Source: Cupriavidus basilensis
GTDB taxonomy: Bacteria; Pseudomonadota; Gammaproteobacteria; Burkholderiales; Burkholderiaceae
Direction: 5' to 3'
Assembly (NCBI RefSeq): GCF_008801925.2
Contig: NZ_CP062803.1
Span: forward strand, 1,116,001-1,180,000
DNA: 64,000 nucleotides
The stretch's first letter is position 1; each line of letters begins with the position of its first letter. The position numbers were made by a program, and so were the translations under genes. Of this stretch, positions 53,586 through 63,280 are shown one piece after another. The notes below the pieces were generated by a model, which saw only the letters and a list, made by a program, of their open reading frames with translations, did not search any database and was not told the origin of the DNA.

Positions 53586-54700
53586 GCGGCACTCGCGATC
53601 GGGTTGTTGGTGGGGGCGGCGGTGGGATGGGCGCCGGGATGGGCGCCGGGATGCGCGGGATCGCGCTGGCGCAACAGGTCCAGCGCCACGTCCACGATCA
53701 TGTCTTCCTGTCCGCCGACCATGCGGCGGCGTCCGAGCTCGACCAGGATGTCGACGGTGGCGATGCCGTAGCGCGCGGAGGCAGCCTCGGCGTGGCGCAG
53801 GAAGCTGGAGTACACACCGGCATAGCCAAGCGCCAGCGTTTCGCGATCGACGCGCACGGGGCGGTCCTGCAGCGGGCGAACCAGGTCGTCCGCCGCGTCC
53901 ATCAGCGCGTAGAGGTCGGTGCCGTGCGCAATGCCCGCGCGGTCGATCGCCGCGATGAAGACCTCCAGCGGCGCGTTGCCCGCCCCCGCGCCCATGCCGG
54001 CGAGCGAGGCGTCCACGCGGTCGCAGCCGTGCTCCAGCGCCACCATGGAATTGGCCACGCCAAGCGACAGGTTGTGGTGAGCGTGCATGCCGGTCTCGGT
54101 GGCGGGATCGAGCACTTGCTTGAACGCATCGAAGCGCTCGGCCACGTCGCGCATCGACAGCGCGCCGCCGGAGTCCACCACGTACACGCACTGCGCGCCG
54201 TAGGATTCCATCAGCCTGGCTTGCTGCGCCAGCGCCGCCGGCGTGGTCATGTGCGACATCATCAGGAAGCCCACGGTATCCATGCCGAGCTTGCGCGCGT
54301 ACTCGATATGCTGGCGCGAGATGTCGGCCTCGGTGCAGTGGGTGGCGACGCGCACGGTACGCGCGCCGGCGTCGTAGGCCGCGCGCAGGTCGTGGATGGT
54401 GCCGATGCCGGGCAGCAGCAGCGTGGCCACGCGTGCGTGCTTGAGTTCCGCCGCCACCGCGGCGATCCATTCGAGATCGGTGTGCGCGCCAAAGCCGTAG
54501 TTGAAGCTCGAGCCGTTGAGGCCGTCGCCGTGGGCCACCTCGATGCTGTCCACGCGTGCGGCGTCCAGCGCGCGGGCAATGGCCACGGCTTGCGGCAGGC
54601 TGTATTGATGGCGGATGGCGTGCATGCCGTCGCGCAGCGTCACGTCCGACACATGGACTTTCTTCACGGTCTTGCCTGCGGGATGTGGTGCTGCTGTCAT
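53582..54700 (-). CDS. nbaI: 4-hydroxy-2-oxovalerate aldolase
   Basis: This 372-residue DmpG/BphI-type aldolase cleaves 4-hydroxy-2-oxovalerate to pyruvate and acetaldehyde. The TIM-barrel start [20 protein letters not shown] has the catalytic Arg-Asp and His; [20 protein letters not shown] carries the metal-binding HxH. It should form a complex with the acetaldehyde dehydrogenase encoded just upstream. A Pro/Ala/His-rich tail ([15 protein letters not shown]) is extra. It overlaps both neighbours by 4 bases. Confidence 0.94.
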   Translation of the reverse strand: MTAAPHPAGKTVKKVHVSDVTLRDGMHAIRHQYSLPQAVAIARALDAARVDSIEVAHGDGLNGSSFNYGFGAHTDLEWIAAVAAELKHARVATLLLPGIGTIHDLRAAYDAGARTVRVATHCTEADISRQHIEYARKLGMDTVGFLMMSHMTTPAALAQQARLMESYGAQCVYVVDSGGALSMRDVAERFDAFKQVLDPATETGMHAHHNLSLGVANSMVALEHGCDRVDASLAGMGAGAGNAPLEVFIAAIDRAGIAHGTDLYALMDAADDLVRPLQDRPVRVDRETLALGYAGVYSSFLRHAEAASARYGIATVDILVELGRRRMVGGQEDMIVDVALDLLRQRDPAHPGAHPGAHPTAAPTNNPIASAA

Positions 54701-55668
54701 TGGGTTGCTCCTTGCGCACGGGCCAGCTTGTGCTCGGCCACGCGCTCGGCGGCGGCCAGCGCGGCGGACGTCATGATGTCGAGATTGCCTGCGTAGGCGG
54801 GCAGGTAGTGCGCGGCGCCTTCCACCTCCAGGAACACCGAGACCTTGAGGCCGGCCAGGCCGCCGATGCCCGGCAGCGTGAGCGGGTGCGCCGGGTCGAT
54901 GCGCTCGAACTGGACTTGCTGCTTGAGCCGGTAACCGGGCACATAGGCGGCCACCTGCGCCACCATGCGCTCGACCGCGGCGCGGATGGCGTCCTGGTCG
55001 GCATCGCCCGCGGTCAGGCAGAACACCGTGTCGCGCATCAGCAGCGGGGGCTCCGCCGGGTTCAGCACGATGATGGCCTTGCCGTGCGCGGCGCCGCCCA
55101 CTTCCACGATCGCGTTGGCGGTGGTCTCGGTGAACTCGTCGATATTGGCACGCGTGCCCGGGCCGGCCGAGCGGCTGGCGATGGACGCGACAATTTCGGC
55201 GTAGCGCACCGGCGCCACTTGCGACACGGCGCGCACGATGGGAATCGTGGCCTGCCCGCCGCAGGTGACCATATTGAGGTTGGGCGCGTTGAGGTGGGCG
55301 TCCAGGTTGACCACCGGCACCACATAGGGGCCGATTGCCGCCGGGGTGAGGTCGATTACCTGGATGCCGTGCTTCTGCAGCACGGCGTTGTGATGCATAT
55401 GGGCGCCGGCCGAAGTGGCATCGAAGGCCACGCGGATGTCCGCGAAGCCGGGCATGCCGAGCAGCCCTTCGATACCTTCATGCGTGGTGGGCACGCCGAG
55501 GCGCTGCGCGCGGGCGAGGCCGTCGGAGGCGGCGTCGATGCCGACCATGGCGCCAACTTCCAGATGCCGGCCGTGGCGCAGGATCTTGATCATCAGGTCG
55601 GTGCCGATATTGCCGGAGCCGATGATGGCTGCGCGCAGGCGCGTGCGGGATGGCTTGCTCATGCTCAT
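54697..55668 (-). CDS. nbaJ: Acetaldehyde dehydrogenase (acetylating)
   Basis: This 323-residue DmpF/BphJ-type enzyme turns acetaldehyde, CoA and NAD into acetyl-CoA. The Rossmann motif is [16 protein letters not shown] near residue 15, and the catalytic Cys is in [15 protein letters not shown]. It is the channelling partner of the aldolase NbaI, with which it overlaps by 4 bases. It likewise overlaps the hydratase upstream by 4 bases. Confidence 0.95.
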   Translation of the reverse strand: MSMSKPSRTRLRAAIIGSGNIGTDLMIKILRHGRHLEVGAMVGIDAASDGLARAQRLGVPTTHEGIEGLLGMPGFADIRVAFDATSAGAHMHHNAVLQKHGIQVIDLTPAAIGPYVVPVVNLDAHLNAPNLNMVTCGGQATIPIVRAVSQVAPVRYAEIVASIASRSAGPGTRANIDEFTETTANAIVEVGGAAHGKAIIVLNPAEPPLLMRDTVFCLTAGDADQDAIRAAVERMVAQVAAYVPGYRLKQQVQFERIDPAHPLTLPGIGGLAGLKVSVFLEVEGAAHYLPAYAGNLDIMTSAALAAAERVAEHKLARAQGATQ

Positions 55669-56498
55669 GCGCAGGGCTCCTTGCTGGCCGGGGCGAAGCG
55701 GGTGGACAGGCGTCCCAGCCCTTCGATCTCCAGGTCGAAGACGTCACCGGCGACAACCGGCACCATCGGGCCCAGCGCGCCGGTCATGACGATGTCGCCG
55801 GCTTGCAGCGGACGGCCCACGCGCACCATGGTGTCGGCCAGCCACAATGCGGCGTGCAACGGATTGCCCAGGCAGGCGGCGCCGGTGCCGAGCGAGAGCT
55901 GTTCGCCACGGCGCTCCATCACCATGCCGCAGCCGATGAGGTCCAGGTCCGCCAGCTTGACGGGGCGCGAGCCGAGCGCGAACAGGCCGCTGGATGCGTT
56001 GTCGGCAATCGTGTCGGCCAGGCGGATATCCCAGTTGGCCACGCGGCTGCCGACGATCTCCGCAGCGGGCAGGGCGTAGGCGGTAGCGCGGATCAGGTCG
56101 GCGATGGTGTGGCGCTCATGCGCAAGCGGATGCGCCAGCACCAGCGCGATCTCGGCTTCGATCTTGGGCTGCAGCACGCGGCGCAGGTCGATCTCCTCGC
56201 CCTCGGCCACGGCCATGTCGGCGAACAGCATGCCGAAATCCGGCTCGCCCACGCCCAGCTGCTGTTGCACGGCGCGCGAGGTCAGGCCGATCTTGCGGCC
56301 CACCAGGCGGCGGCCTGCGGCGAGCCAGCGCTGCGTGTTGATCTCCTGCACCTGATAGGCGGCCTGTGGATCGGTTTCGCCGATCAGCGTGCGCACCGGC
56401 GCGCACGGCGCATGGCCGGCATGCGCCTGCCACAGCAGGTCGGCGGCCGTGCGGATGGCGGCGCCGGCGTTGGATGGTTGTCGGGTCTCGTTCGTCAT
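55665..56498 (-). CDS. nbaH: 2-oxopent-4-enoate hydratase
   Basis: This 277-residue enzyme hydrates 2-hydroxypenta-2,4-dienoate to 4-hydroxy-2-oxovalerate. [20 protein letters not shown] and [18 protein letters not shown] match DmpE/MhpD hydratases; [20 protein letters not shown] is the second signature. It starts 3 bases after the nbaE stop and overlaps nbaJ by 4 bases. In the P. fluorescens nba cluster an nbaX gene sits between E and H; none exists here. Confidence 0.92.
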   Translation of the reverse strand: MTNETRQPSNAGAAIRTAADLLWQAHAGHAPCAPVRTLIGETDPQAAYQVQEINTQRWLAAGRRLVGRKIGLTSRAVQQQLGVGEPDFGMLFADMAVAEGEEIDLRRVLQPKIEAEIALVLAHPLAHERHTIADLIRATAYALPAAEIVGSRVANWDIRLADTIADNASSGLFALGSRPVKLADLDLIGCGMVMERRGEQLSLGTGAACLGNPLHAALWLADTMVRVGRPLQAGDIVMTGALGPMVPVVAGDVFDLEIEGLGRLSTRFAPASKEPCA

Positions 56499-56501
56499 GG
56501 C

Positions 56502-57971
56502 TCAGAGCTTGATGCAGATGTTCGCCACTTCCGAATAGAAGTCGAGCGAGTGGCGGCCGCCTTCGCGGCCCAGGCCCGAGAGGCCGACGCCGCCGAAGGG
56601 CGTGCGCAGGTCACGCAGGTACCAGGTGTTGACCCAGGTCAGGCCCACGCGCACCTGGCGCGCTACGCGGTGGGCGCGTGTCAGGTTGGTGGTCCACAGC
56701 GCGCAGGCCAGGCCGTAGGCGCTGTCGTTGACGCGGGCCACGACTTCGGCTTCGCTGTCGAACGGCGCGATATGGCAGACCGGGCCGAAGATTTCCTCGG
56801 TGACGCAGCGCGCGCTGTCGGGCAGGCCGGTCCAGATGGTGGGTGTCACGTATGCGCCTTCGTCGCGCGCATCGCCGAACACCGGCACCTTGCCGCCGCA
56901 GACCACGGTGGCGCCTTCTTCCACCGCGAGGCGGAAATACGACTCCACCTTGTCGCGGTGGCCGCGCGAGATCAACGGGCCCATGTCCACGCCATCATCG
57001 CCGGGGTAGCCGAGCTTGAGCGCTTGCGTGCGCGCCTTGAGCGCCGCCACGAAGGCATCGAAGATCGGCCGCTCGACAAATACGCGCTCGGAGCACAGGC
57101 AAACCTGGCCGGCGTTGGTAAAGGACGAGCGCAGCACGCCCGCCACCGCGGCGTCGAAATCGGCGTCGGCGAACACAACCGCGGCGTTCTTGCCGCCGAG
57201 CTCGAAGGAGATTTCCTTCACGCCGTCGGCCACCGCTCGCATGATGGTGCTGCCAGTCCTGGACTCGCCCGTGAACGTGATGGCGTCGATGCCGTCGTGG
57301 CGGGTGAGGAACTCGCCGGTGGAGCCGCCGCCGAAGCCGTGCAGCAGGTTGAACACGCCAGGCGGCACGCCGGCCTCGTGGATGACCTCGGCCAGCAGCG
57401 CGGCGGAGGCCGGGGTCTCTTCCGAGGGCTTGGCCACCACGGTGTTGCCGCACGCGAGCGCGGGCGCCACCTTCCAGGTCAGCAGCAGCAGCGGCAGGTT
57501 CCACGGCGAGATGATGCCGACCACGCCCACGGGCTTGCGCACGGTGTAGTTGAGCGCGCCCGCGCCGTCCGCCGTGGGCGTCTCGTACAGTTCGTTGCCG
57601 GCGGTCTTGGCGAGGTCGGCGAAGGTGCGGAAGTTGGTGACGGCGCGCGCTACGTCCAGCGTGCGGGCCTGGTGCTCGGGGCGGCCGGTGTCTTCCACCT
57701 CGGCGGCCACGAAGGCGTCGAAGCGGGCTTCGATGCCGTCGGCGATGCGGTGCAGCAGCGCGGCGCGCTGTTGTACGTCGAGTTGTCCCCAGGGGCCGTG
57801 CAGCGCGCGCCGCGCGGCTTGCACGGCGCGGTCCACGAGCGCCGCATCGGCTTCGCACACGTTGGCGACAAGGTGGCCATCGACCGGGCAGGTGTCGGGA
57901 AAAGTGCCGGCGCTGGCGACGAACTCGCCGTCGATATAGTGCCGGATGAGTGGAATGTTTTGCTTGGGCAC
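56502..57971 (-). CDS. nbaE: 2-aminomuconate 6-semialdehyde dehydrogenase
   Basis: This 489-residue aldehyde dehydrogenase oxidises 2-aminomuconate 6-semialdehyde to 2-aminomuconate. It has SPWNLPLLLLTWKVAPALAC, the glutamate in ISFELGGKNAAVVF and the catalytic cysteine in TNAGQVCLCSERVFV. The GTG at 57971, 8 bases after GGAG, is the chosen start; the frame extends to 58088 without better signals. It opens the operon; the LysR gene upstream ends 153 bases away. Related enzymes oxidise 2-hydroxymuconic semialdehyde; the operon context favours the amino substrate. Confidence 0.92.
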   Translation of the reverse strand: MPKQNIPLIRHYIDGEFVASAGTFPDTCPVDGHLVANVCEADAALVDRAVQAARRALHGPWGQLDVQQRAALLHRIADGIEARFDAFVAAEVEDTGRPEHQARTLDVARAVTNFRTFADLAKTAGNELYETPTADGAGALNYTVRKPVGVVGIISPWNLPLLLLTWKVAPALACGNTVVAKPSEETPASAALLAEVIHEAGVPPGVFNLLHGFGGGSTGEFLTRHDGIDAITFTGESRTGSTIMRAVADGVKEISFELGGKNAAVVFADADFDAAVAGVLRSSFTNAGQVCLCSERVFVERPIFDAFVAALKARTQALKLGYPGDDGVDMGPLISRGHRDKVESYFRLAVEEGATVVCGGKVPVFGDARDEGAYVTPTIWTGLPDSARCVTEEIFGPVCHIAPFDSEAEVVARVNDSAYGLACALWTTNLTRAHRVARQVRVGLTWVNTWYLRDLRTPFGGVGLSGLGREGGRHSLDFYSEVANICIKL

Positions 57972-58124
57972 GGGTTGGTCTCCGTGCTGCGCGGGGTGGG
58001 GGAAGGGTGCGCAGCGAGGACCAGTATATGGAGCGCCCCCCGGCCTTGCATAATGAAGAAGACGGCCCCAGGTATTCCAAAATGGCATGTCAGGAAGGGG
58101 CCAGGGTGGCCGGCTTCGGGGCGC

Positions 58125-59102
58125 TCAGCGCTCTTGCGACAGTGCGGCGGCTTCGCGCAGGCAGGCGATGAAGTGCGCGGCGGCGGGTGCCGGCGCGCGG
58201 TCCGTGCGCACCGAATAGCCGATGGTGCCAAAGCGCCCGATATCGCCCAGGTCGAGGATGGCCAGCAGCCCGAGGCGCACAAAATGATCGGCCACGTCGC
58301 GCGCCATCAGGCCGATGGCACCGAGATCCTGCATCAGCCCGATATTGGTCAGCAGCGAGAGCGACTCCACCAGGTTGGCGGGCACCTGCAGGCCGGCGTC
58401 GAGGAACATGCGCTCGGCTGCCAGGCGCGCGGGAGATTCGTTCAGCGGGAGGATCCACGGATGCGTGGCCAGTTCGGCCAGGCGCAGGCCTGCGCTGGTG
58501 GCCAGCGGGTTGTCGCGGGCCACCACCACGCACATCGCGGTGTCGTACAGCGCGGTGTGCGTGAGCGCGAACATGCGGGCAAGCGGCAGGTCGCTCTCCG
58601 GCAGGCGGCCGATGACCAGATCCAGCTCGCCGGTGGCAAGGGCGGGGAAGAGGCGGTCGGTGGGGGCTTCGCGCACCGTCACCAGGATGCCAGGGCGGCG
58701 CGTCTTCATCAGCGCGATGGTGCGCGGCAGCAGCCGCGCCGAGGCGGAGATCAGCGTGCCGACGATGACGTTGCCGGTGTCGCCCGAGCGGAAGCTGTTG
58801 AGCTCGTCGGTGAGGTAGCGCAGCTCGGCGATGACGGACTTCACGCGCTCGCCCAGCAGCAGGCCGTAGCTGGTGGGCACCACGCCGCGGTTGGTGCGCT
58901 CGAACAAGGGGACTTCGAGGTCTTCTTCCAGTTCCTGGATCGCCTTGGTGACGGCGGGCTGGGTCAGGCTCAGCTCACGCGCCGCCCGCACGATGGAGCC
59001 GGACTGCAGCACGCGATCGAAGATCAGCAGGGGCTTGAGCTTGAGGCGGCGCAGCATCACGTCGCTCAAGGTAACGGTGGGACGGCTGGACATGAGGCAC
59101 AT
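58125..59102 (-). CDS. LysR-type transcriptional regulator
   Basis: This 325-residue regulator has an N-terminal winged helix (LLIFDRVLQSGSIVRAAREL, LTQPAVTKAIQELEEDLEVP) and a periplasmic-binding-like effector domain (about residues 100-310). The pattern is close to PcaQ/GbpR-type regulators of aromatic catabolism. It lies in line with and just upstream of nbaE, so it probably activates the operon in response to a pathway intermediate. AGGCGGTCAAAGCA precedes the ATG at 59102. Unlike P. fluorescens, where nbaR encodes a MarR-type regulator downstream of nbaD, the regulator here is LysR-type and upstream. Confidence 0.9.
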   Translation of the reverse strand: MCLMSSRPTVTLSDVMLRRLKLKPLLIFDRVLQSGSIVRAARELSLTQPAVTKAIQELEEDLEVPLFERTNRGVVPTSYGLLLGERVKSVIAELRYLTDELNSFRSGDTGNVIVGTLISASARLLPRTIALMKTRRPGILVTVREAPTDRLFPALATGELDLVIGRLPESDLPLARMFALTHTALYDTAMCVVVARDNPLATSAGLRLAELATHPWILPLNESPARLAAERMFLDAGLQVPANLVESLSLLTNIGLMQDLGAIGLMARDVADHFVRLGLLAILDLGDIGRFGTIGYSVRTDRAPAPAAAHFIACLREAAALSQER

Positions 59103-59230
59103 TGCTTTGACCGCCTGGTGGGGCGGAAGACCATGCGCCGATTATAGGGGGGGCGCCGGTGCCGCCATATTGAGGTTTACCGCCGGCGCGGCTCGGGGGC
59201 CGCGCCGGTGTGCCTGTCACCGCTGGTCGC

Positions 59231-60319
59231 TTACTCCGGCTGGATGCCGGCCGCTTCGATCACCGGCTTCCACTTCTTCTGGTCCTGCTTGATGCGCTGC
59301 GCGAATGCCTCGCGCGTCTCACCCAGCGGGATGATGCCGGCCTTCTCCAGGTGCGCGCGGAAATCCGGCTCGGCGATGATCTTCTTCGCCTCGGCGCCAA
59401 TCTTGTCCACGATCTCCGGCGGCATCTTCGACGGGCCGACCAGGCCGTTCCACGTATCCACCTGGTGGCCGGGATAGCTCTCGGCGATGGTGGGCAGCGA
59501 CGGCAGCTGCGGCAGCCGCTTGTCGCTGGATACGGCGAGCAGGCTGAGCTTGCCGGTGCCCGCGTACGGCATCACCTCGGACACGCTGGCGCTGTACAGG
59601 TCGATCTGGCCGGCCAGCACATCGGCCAGCGCCGGCGCGCCGCCGCGGTACGGCACCATGGTGGCTTGCACGCCGGCGCGGCTCAGGAACAGCAGCGCGG
59701 AGAGCTGGGTCAGGCCGCCGTTGCCGGCGTGGCCTACGTTGAGCTTGCCGGGGTTCTCCTTGCCATAGCGCACCAGGTCCGCCACGGTCTTGAAGTTGTG
59801 CCGGGTGCTGGCGGCAAGGATGAAGGGGTTGCCGCCGACGTTGACGATAGGCACGAAGTCTCGCACCGGGTCGTAGCGGATCTTGTTGGTCATCGGGGCG
59901 GTGACGATCTGCGTCATCGTCGACATGAACAGCACATAGCCGTCGGCCGGTGCGCGCGCGACATACTCCGCTGCGATCAGGCCACCGGCGCCACCGCGGT
60001 TGTCCACCACGAAGGGCTTGCCAAAGGTCCTGCCCAGGCGCTCCGCCAGCAAGCGCGCAATCATGTCGGTGTTGCCGCCGGGGGCAAACGGGACCACGAT
60101 GGTGACCGGACGCGCGGGCCAGGGTTCCTGCGCGTGGACCAGCGCGGGCAGCGCGGCCGCGAAGGCGAGTGCCAGGCTTGCGGCAAGGCGGCCGCCGAGT
60201 TTGCCAGCGATGCGCTTGCACGTTTTCGCCGTGCTGGCGGTTGGCGTTGGCTGCGCGATCGGCAGCGCGCCCGCTGCCTTTTGCGTCCATGTGCGGTGGA
60301 CGCTGTGTGTCTTCATCAT
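59231..60319 (-). CDS. Bug/TctC-family tripartite tricarboxylate transporter receptor
   Basis: This 362-residue periplasmic binding protein has an unusually long N-terminus (about 40 residues) before the hydrophobic core (LAASLALAFAAALPALVHA) and then the Bug features WPARPVTIVVPFAPGGNTD, GGAGGLIAAEYVARAPADGY and VPYRGGAPALADVLAGQID. GGAGGAGACAC precedes a double ATG. It is the last gene of the unassigned catabolic set and probably binds that pathway's substrate, likely an aromatic or carboxylic acid. No membrane partners are adjacent. Confidence 0.88.
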   Translation of the reverse strand: MMKTHSVHRTWTQKAAGALPIAQPTPTASTAKTCKRIAGKLGGRLAASLALAFAAALPALVHAQEPWPARPVTIVVPFAPGGNTDMIARLLAERLGRTFGKPFVVDNRGGAGGLIAAEYVARAPADGYVLFMSTMTQIVTAPMTNKIRYDPVRDFVPIVNVGGNPFILAASTRHNFKTVADLVRYGKENPGKLNVGHAGNGGLTQLSALLFLSRAGVQATMVPYRGGAPALADVLAGQIDLYSASVSEVMPYAGTGKLSLLAVSSDKRLPQLPSLPTIAESYPGHQVDTWNGLVGPSKMPPEIVDKIGAEAKKIIAEPDFRAHLEKAGIIPLGETREAFAQRIKQDQKKWKPVIEAAGIQPE

Positions 60320-60388
60320 GTGTCTCCTCCGTGGTGATTGCCGGCGTTCTTCGCTGGGGGAAGCGCCGCGCGCATTGTGTTCGGAAAT

Positions 60389-60973
60389 CTACTCGATGCG
60401 GCAGGCCTGCCCAAACGCGAGCCGGGGCAGCCGTGGGAACAGGCGCGCAGGGTCGCCGCGGCCGAGGTTGCACAGGAAGTTGACGCGCCAGCGGCCATCG
60501 GGGAAGAAGGCCTGGTTGACGGCCCCGGCGTCGAAGCCCGAGAGCGGCCCGCAGTCGAGCCCCAGCGCGCGGGCGGCCAGGATCAGGTAGCCGCCCTGCA
60601 TGGAGCTGTTGCGCATCGCGGTCTCCTGCGCCAAGGCCGCGTTGGCGGCGAACATCTCGTACATCGCCGGGCGGTGCGGGAACAGGGCCTCGGCCAGCGC
60701 ATGGAACTGCGTGTCGTAGGCAACGATGGCGGTGACCGGCGCCTGCATGACCTTGTCCACATTGGCGGGCGCGAGCGCCGGCAAGAGCTTGGCCTTGGCC
60801 TCGGGCGAGCGCGCGAACACCAGCCGCATCGGGCAGCAGTTGGCGCTGGTCGGGCCTTGGCGTACGAGCGCGTACAGGCGCTCCAGCGTGGCGTCGTCGA
60901 TGCTGTCCTCAAGCCAGCCGTTGTGGCTGCGGGCCGCCATGAACAGGGTGTCGAGCGTGGCGGTGTCGATCAT
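60389..60973 (-). CDS. RutE/HadB-like nitroreductase-family protein
   Basis: This 194-residue flavin reductase-fold protein is very close in pattern to E. coli RutE (malonic semialdehyde reductase): ARSHNGWLEDSIDDATLERL, LVRQGPTSANCCPMRLVFAR, LAQETAMRNSSMQGGYLILA and LGLDCGPLSGFD. FMN is expected. It overlaps the RidA gene by 4 bases; the start has GGAGGCCGC. In the rut pathway RutE is paired with RutA and RutB, which are absent here, so it may instead reduce another small aldehyde or a nitro or nitroso compound. The reaction is inferred. Confidence 0.85.
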   Translation of the reverse strand: MIDTATLDTLFMAARSHNGWLEDSIDDATLERLYALVRQGPTSANCCPMRLVFARSPEAKAKLLPALAPANVDKVMQAPVTAIVAYDTQFHALAEALFPHRPAMYEMFAANAALAQETAMRNSSMQGGYLILAARALGLDCGPLSGFDAGAVNQAFFPDGRWRVNFLCNLGRGDPARLFPRLPRLAFGQACRIE

Positions 60974-61383
60974 GCGGCCTCCTCCTCGCGCCATGCGGTG
61001 GCGGTGATCTCCACGCGCATGTCGGGGTGGGGCAGCGCGGCCACCGCCAGGCATGTGCGCGTGGGCACGGCGGCGGGGAAGTGGCGCGCGTAGGCGGCGT
61101 TGAAGGTGTCGTAGTCGGCCATGTCGATGAGGTAGCAGGTCATGGCCACGCAATCGGCCAGGCCCATGCCCTCGCTGGCGAGCGCACGCTCGATCTTGCC
61201 CAGCACGCAGTCGGTCTGCGCGGCAACGTCGTACACGCGCGTGCCGTCGGCGGCCATGCTGACGCCGGCGCAGCCATCGGCCGTGCGCGCGCTCATGCCG
61301 CTGACATGCACATGCCGCCCGGCGCGGCGGCTGGCCGTGTAGCGCGCCAGCGGTGGCGGGTCCTGCTGCACCGGCGCGCTCAT
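60970..61383 (-). CDS. RidA-family deaminase, aminomuconate-deaminase-like
   Basis: This 137-residue RidA-fold protein has HVHVSGMSARTADGCAGVSM, VAAQTDCVLGKIERALASEG and VAALPHPDMRVEITATAWRE, a pattern close to the aminomuconate deaminase NbaF encoded at 52376 rather than to general RidA. It may remove an imine or enamine amino group from a ring-cleavage product. It overlaps both flanking genes by 4 bases (RutE-like and DapA-like), so all three are translated together. Exact substrate is unknown. Confidence 0.85.
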   Translation of the reverse strand: MSAPVQQDPPPLARYTASRRAGRHVHVSGMSARTADGCAGVSMAADGTRVYDVAAQTDCVLGKIERALASEGMGLADCVAMTCYLIDMADYDTFNAAYARHFPAAVPTRTCLAVAALPHPDMRVEITATAWREEEAA

Positions 61384-62294
61384 GCTGGCAGCGCCACGCC
61401 GCGCAGTGCCGGCATGGCGGTGGCCATGGCTTGCGAGAGCTGCAGGGCGGCATCGGCCGCGAGCGGCACCAGCGGCGGGCGCACGTGGCGCCAGCCCGCA
61501 TCGCCCGCCAGCAGCGACAAGGTGTGCTTGACGGCAGCCACCATCGGGAAGCGCTCCGCGGCCTTGCGCACGGCGGTGATGCTGTCGTTCAGGCGCGCGG
61601 CCTCGGTCACTGAGCCATAGGCCAGCGCGATATCGCGCGCGTTGATGTTGTTGGTGGCGGAGATGCAGCCGGCGGCGCCCAGCGCCAGGCTGCGCAGCAT
61701 CAGGATTTCCGAGGCGGGGAAGATCGACAGGGTGGGGAAGCGCTCCAGCATCGCCACCACGTTGTCCCAGTCGCCGCTGCTGTCCTTCACGCCGGCGATC
61801 TGCGCGGGAAAGGCCGCCACCAGCCGCTCGATCAAGGGCAAGGTGATGGGCACGCCCGACATGGCGGGAATGTGATACAGCACGACGCGCAGCGCGGGAT
61901 CGTCCACGCGCTCGATCAGTTCGCGGTAGTAGGCGAACACGCCGTCCTCCTGCACGTTCTTGAAGAAGAACGGCGGCAGCACCAGCACGCCCGCGCAGCC
62001 GCGGTCGATGGCATGGCGGGTCAACGCCACGGCGTCGCCAATGGCGCAGCAGCCGGTGCCGACCAGCACGCGCTCACCCGGGATGCCGGCATCGATCACG
62101 GCATCGACCAGCGCCATGCGCTCCTCGAAGGTCTCCGAGCAGGCTTCGCTATTGGTGCCGGAAATCGCCACGCCGGCGCCGTCGGCCACGAGGCGCTGGC
62201 AGTGCGCGACGAAGGCCGGCAGGTTGATCGAGAGATCGTCATTGAAAGGCGTGACCACGGGCGCGAACACGCCGCGCAGTTTGTCTGCTGCCAT
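61380..62294 (-). CDS. DapA-family class I aldolase/lyase
   Basis: This 304-residue DHDPS/NAL-family TIM barrel has the Schiff-base Lys170 (AGVKDSSGDW) and Tyr140 (VVLYHIPAMSG) in place, and the GTNSEACSETFEERM motif near residue 46. Members of the family condense or cleave pyruvate and an aldehyde, or act as hydratase-aldolases in aromatic catabolism. A biosynthetic DapA is unlikely because the gene lies in a catabolic operon. It overlaps the RidA gene by 4 bases and follows the hydrolase by 26 bases. Confidence 0.87.
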   Translation of the reverse strand: MAADKLRGVFAPVVTPFNDDLSINLPAFVAHCQRLVADGAGVAISGTNSEACSETFEERMALVDAVIDAGIPGERVLVGTGCCAIGDAVALTRHAIDRGCAGVLVLPPFFFKNVQEDGVFAYYRELIERVDDPALRVVLYHIPAMSGVPITLPLIERLVAAFPAQIAGVKDSSGDWDNVVAMLERFPTLSIFPASEILMLRSLALGAAGCISATNNINARDIALAYGSVTEAARLNDSITAVRKAAERFPMVAAVKHTLSLLAGDAGWRHVRPPLVPLAADAALQLSQAMATAMPALRGVALPA

Positions 62295-62320
62295 GGGAAA
62301 GTCTCCTGTCTTGTTGTTGG

Positions 62321-63280
62321 TTATTTCGAGGCGGCGCGTTGCGTGACGACGGTACCGATGAAGTCGCTCAGCGCATCGGCCAGCGCGGTATCCGCGCTGC
62401 CGAGATGCGCCACCACGGAGGTATGGTTGTGGTGCGGCACCTGGACCACGCGCGGCGCGCGCCGCTGCGCCTCGGCGACGCGCGCGGCGTACTGCAGGGC
62501 GTAGAGGTCGAGGTAGGGGTTCTCATGCTCGGCGAACACCACCATCAGCGGCACCGTCAGCCGCTGCGCAAACGCCATCGGCGCACGTTGCTGCTGCTGC
62601 GCGCTGTCCGCGCCGTAGTAGGCGATGACGCCGCCGGCGTTGGGATTGTCCGGCAACGTGTCGGCCTGCAGGCGCGCGCTGACCAGCACCGCGCCAGCCA
62701 CGCCCGCGGCCTTGCCATCGAACAGCGGATCGCTCAATGCGCTGGCCACGTGGCTGCCGCCGGCCGAATGGCCGATGAGCACGATACGCCGCGCGTCACC
62801 GCCGTAGGCGCCCACCGACGCGCGCAGCCATGCCAGCGCCGCCACCACATCCTGCGCGCCGGCGGGATAGGGCGCCTGCGGCGCAAGCCGGTATTCCAGG
62901 TTCACGCCGACATAGCCCAGCCGTGCGAACAGGCGCGGCACGTTGGCGTAGATGTAGGGGCTGGCGTCCTTGTTGCCACGCAGGAAGGCGCCGCCGTGCA
63001 CGAACACCACCACGGGCAGCGTGCTGGCCGGCGTGGCATCGGGCGGCAGGTAAAGATCGAGCAGCTGGCGCGGATCGCCGCCGTAGGCCAGGCCGTCCAC
63101 GCGCCGCACGCCATCGGCGGGCAGCGCCGCGTGAACGGCGTCATAGATCTCGCAGACCTGCTTGCGGTTGCCCTGGATATCGCGCGCCCAGTCACGCCCC
63201 AGCGCGCGCATGGCATCGCGCTGCGCGGGCGACAGGCCTGGCAGGCGCTGGCCACCTGGCGGGCTGGCACCCTGGCTCAT
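62321..63280 (-). CDS. Alpha/beta hydrolase (HSL/BD-FAE-like esterase or C-C hydrolase)
   Basis: This 319-residue hydrolase has the oxyanion HGGAFLRGN near residue 95 and the nucleophile Ser172 in GHSAGGSHVAS; later FAEHENPYLD and VPHHNHTSVVAHLG provide acid and His candidates. The HGG motif puts it in the hormone-sensitive-lipase/carboxylesterase group, including some kynurenine formamidase-like and RutD-like enzymes. It overlaps the VOC gene by 4 bases, implying a role after ring cleavage or on an ester or amide substrate. Confidence 0.85.
   Translation of the reverse strand: MSQGASPPGGQRLPGLSPAQRDAMRALGRDWARDIQGNRKQVCEIYDAVHAALPADGVRRVDGLAYGGDPRQLLDLYLPPDATPASTLPVVVFVHGGAFLRGNKDASPYIYANVPRLFARLGYVGVNLEYRLAPQAPYPAGAQDVVAALAWLRASVGAYGGDARRIVLIGHSAGGSHVASALSDPLFDGKAAGVAGAVLVSARLQADTLPDNPNAGGVIAYYGADSAQQQQRAPMAFAQRLTVPLMVVFAEHENPYLDLYALQYAARVAEAQRRAPRVVQVPHHNHTSVVAHLGSADTALADALSDFIGTVVTQRAASK

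Noticed and set aside
55650..59147. A very long plus-strand open frame (about 1165 codons) opposite the 3-hydroxyanthranilate operon
   Set aside because: It is a shadow of high-GC codon use in the minus-strand genes; its translation is Arg, His, Gln and Gly-rich without any domain and has no ribosome site.
61380..62294. The DapA-family gene as the missing glucarate-pathway dehydratase
   Set aside because: Its N-terminal sequence and operon context do not fit the KdgD subgroup; it lies 55 kb away in another operon.
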